From Mucilaginibacter sp. (GTDB taxonomy: Bacteria; Bacteroidota; Bacteroidia; Sphingobacteriales; Sphingobacteriaceae), in contig NZ_JAQBOF010000008.1 of assembly GCF_028288185.1 (NCBI RefSeq), positions 310,001 through 374,000 on the forward strand: 64,000 bases of DNA, in the 5' to 3' direction. The position numbers and the translations under genes were made by a program. Shown in pieces: positions 62,074 to 64,000 of this stretch (the first letter of the stretch is position 1; each line of letters begins with the position of its first letter). The notes beneath the pieces were generated by a model. That model saw only the letters and a program-made list of their open reading frames with translations, did not search any database and had not been told where the DNA came from.

Positions 62074-64000
62074 AATGAAATACTTTTTATCCATTGCTTT
62101 ATTGCTTGGCATAGCCGCTTTATCATTTGGGCAAGAGATCCCATGGGAGGTAAATGGCCGCGGCCTAAGTTTTAAGCCCGATTATTCTTTTACAGGATCG
62201 GTCCTTAGTGGTTGGCATAATATAGGCACTTCTACATGGCAAGCCAATAATGGCGAAATTGCGGTGAATCCAAATGGTGGCACGGCATTATTGGCCTTAA
62301 ACAAATCCTACCAGGATGTAGCAATACACCTGTTAATGAAAGCGCCTGCAGGCAGCGAAGCCGGTGTGTTAGTGCGGATGGAGAAAACGGCTAATGGCTA
62401 TAAAGCATTCTTGGTTGCTGTAAAAGATGGCGATGCCTCAACCTATCGTGTTACTATGGATGCGCAGGGGAAAGAACTATCGCGCGATAAACTAAGAACA
62501 GCCGGGGATATTATACGTGTGGCTCCTCCCGCGCCCAAGATTGATCCCAAAGCTACTCCGCCACGCCGGGTCGGTAATGGCGGCAATACCAACAACAGGC
62601 TCGCTAGCCCTGCTGATCTGCCTATGCAACGCCCGGTAACTACTATAGTAGCTAACGACTGGAACCAGTTTGAGATAGTAATTGATTATACCATCATCCG
62701 TAAGTTTATTAATGATAGTGGTGATTTTACAGGTGGCGCTACAGATGATGACGGTACCGGTTACGGCTCGATAACTTTATACGCTAATGGTACCGGGCAG
62801 GTGCAGTTTAAAGATATCAAATACAAAGATGCGCATGTAATGTATACGCCTGCAGAGGCATCTTCACCGCGCTTTAAGGCACAACGCATAAGTGATATGT
62901 CTTATTCATTTAGCGCTAACGCTGCTGATTTTAATAAAGATGGCCATATGGACATAGTGGCCGGGCCGTATATTTATTATGGCCCTGATTATACTCATTA
63001 CCGGGAAGTGCTTTTTGCCCAGGCTTATAATCCATCAAGAGAGTTCCCAAATATTAACTGCCAGTACACTTTTGATTTTAATGGTGATGGCTGGCCGGAT
63101 ATTTTAACCGGACCCGGTGCCAAATCAGCGATATATATTAACCCTAAAGGCCAGTCAAGGCGTTGGGATAAATACGAAATAGGTATTGAGATACAATCAG
63201 AAGTAACTATATTTAAAGATATTGATGGTGATGGTAAACCTGAATTAGTTTACTCGGGCGGTAATGCTATGTGTTATGCTAAAGCTAACCCCGCAGATGC
63301 TACTAAGCCCTGGACAGAACACGCAGTATCTGCAAAGGGTTATGGCTTGGGCCACGGCGTGGGTGCAGGCGATATTAATGGTGATGGCCGGGTAGATATT
63401 ATTAATCCAAATGGTTGGTGGGAACAACCCAAAGATATTAACAGCGCCGCTTTATGGACCTACCATCCGGTAGCGTTTGGCCGTTACGGGCATCGCAGTT
63501 CGGGTGTTGGCGGTAGTGTAATGGCTGTATATGATGTTAATGGCGATGGCTTAAATGATGTAGTAACCAGTTTAAATGTACATGGTTTCGGTATGGCTTG
63601 GTTTGAGCAAAAACGCGATAAGGGCGGTAATATATCATTTGTACAACATATGATAATGGATGATTACTCAAGCACGGATAAAAATGCAGGTGGCGTTACA
63701 TTTTCCCAATCGCATGGCTCAACTTATGCTGATGTTAATGGCGATGGAATACCCGATTTTATTGTAGGTAAACGTTATTGGACGCATTTGGATAGCTATT
63801 TTGATCCCGACCCATACGGCCCGGCCGTATTATATGCTTATATAACGGTACGAGATAAAAAAGCTCCTGGCGGGGCAAGGTTTGTTCCGGAATTGATCCA
63901 TAATCGATCTGGTGCAGGGTCGGACGTTGCTGCTGCCGATCTAAATAATGATGGCGCAATTGATATTATAGCTTCTGCAGATCGTGGTACTTTTATTTTT
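62074..64000 (+). CDS. DUF1080 plus FG-GAP/VCBS repeat protein (3' partial)
   Basis: Open from ATG 62074 to the window end (at least 642 residues). Signal peptide MKYFLSIALLLGIAALSFGQ. Residues about 35-265 are a DUF1080-type beta-sandwich (SWQ..NGEIAVNPNGG, AGVLVRMEKTANGYKAFLVAV, ITLYANGTGQVQFKDIKYKD) interrupted near 150-185 by a Pro/Asn-rich linker. From about 285 come FG-GAP repeats with Ca-binding D-x-N-x-D-G-x-x-D loops (DFNKDGHMD, DFNGDGWPD, DIDGDGKPE, DINGDGRVD, DVNGDGLND, DVNGDGIPD, DLNNDGAID), a beta-propeller. Probably a cell-surface keto-glycoside hydrolase or binding protein. Confidence 0.87.

Overview
The window looks like chromosome of a Bacteroidota glycan degrader, most likely in the Sphingobacteriaceae (Mucilaginibacter/Pedobacter type). 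The reasons are the glycoside hydrolase families present, the near absence of Shine-Dalgarno sequences, start regions rich in A/T, matches to the Bacteroidota -7 box (TAnnTTTG), a tyrosine-degradation operon and a MoxR/BatA/TldD operon typical of that group, and several palindromic intergenic repeats of the kind scattered through such genomes. This placement rests on recognition by eye, not on a database search. I saw no rRNA or tRNA gene, no CRISPR array and no intact insertion sequence.

Layout. 1-6.3 kb: the 3' part of an S9 peptidase, a 42-bp tandem repeat, a PagL-like outer-membrane protein, a broken bacteriocin-exporter (C39) remnant next to an inverted-repeat element, a thioredoxin-like protein, a frameshifted small secreted gene and a sugar isomerase/epimerase. 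6.6-14.1 kb: secreted glycan enzymes (GH76-like, an unclassified putative glycosidase, a divergent GH92, a GH28). 14.3-23.6 kb: a LacI-type regulator divergent from a FucP-type transporter and an oxidative 6-deoxysugar (L-fucose or L-rhamnose) catabolic operon that runs on into GH43 and FAD-oxidoreductase genes. 23.7-32.5 kb: canonical GH92, GH28, DUF1810, GH78 and a sulfatase. 32.5-36 kb: a haem-containing dehydrogenase paired with a DUF1080 (3-keto-disaccharide hydrolase family) protein. 36.2-38.8 kb: aspartate kinase and a membrane-anchored GH25 lysozyme. 38.7-45.6 kb: a phenylalanine/tyrosine catabolic operon with a divergent Lrp regulator, then a GNAT acetyltransferase. 45.6-57.7 kb: YitT protein, then a seven-gene MoxR-DUF58-BatA-TldD/PmbA operon with a divergent DUF4159 gene. 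57.9-64 kb: isomerase/epimerase, PQQ-type quinoprotein with a cytochrome c insert, ThuA-like protein and a DUF1080 plus FG-GAP protein that runs off the end.

How it fits together. The secreted GH76/GH92/GH28/GH43/GH78/sulfatase set points to a complex, partly sulfated plant or algal polysaccharide containing deoxysugars. Released 6-deoxyhexose would enter through the FucP-type symporter and be oxidised by the mutarotase, dehydrogenase, lactonase, second dehydrogenase and FAH-type hydrolase encoded here; the aldonate dehydratase that the route needs is not in the window. A shared operator-like sequence precedes the GH28 gene and the transporter gene, and a perfect 18-bp palindrome with the same core precedes the dehydrogenase/DUF1080 pair. 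No SusC/SusD pair is present.

Points most worth following: two separate loci that pair a haem- or quinone-linked extracytoplasmic dehydrogenase with DUF1080 proteins; the LacI operator set; an SDR whose catalytic Lys is Asn; a divergent GH92; a palindromic repeat read in frame inside the 4-hydroxyphenylpyruvate dioxygenase gene; and at least five families of palindromic repeats in 64 kb.
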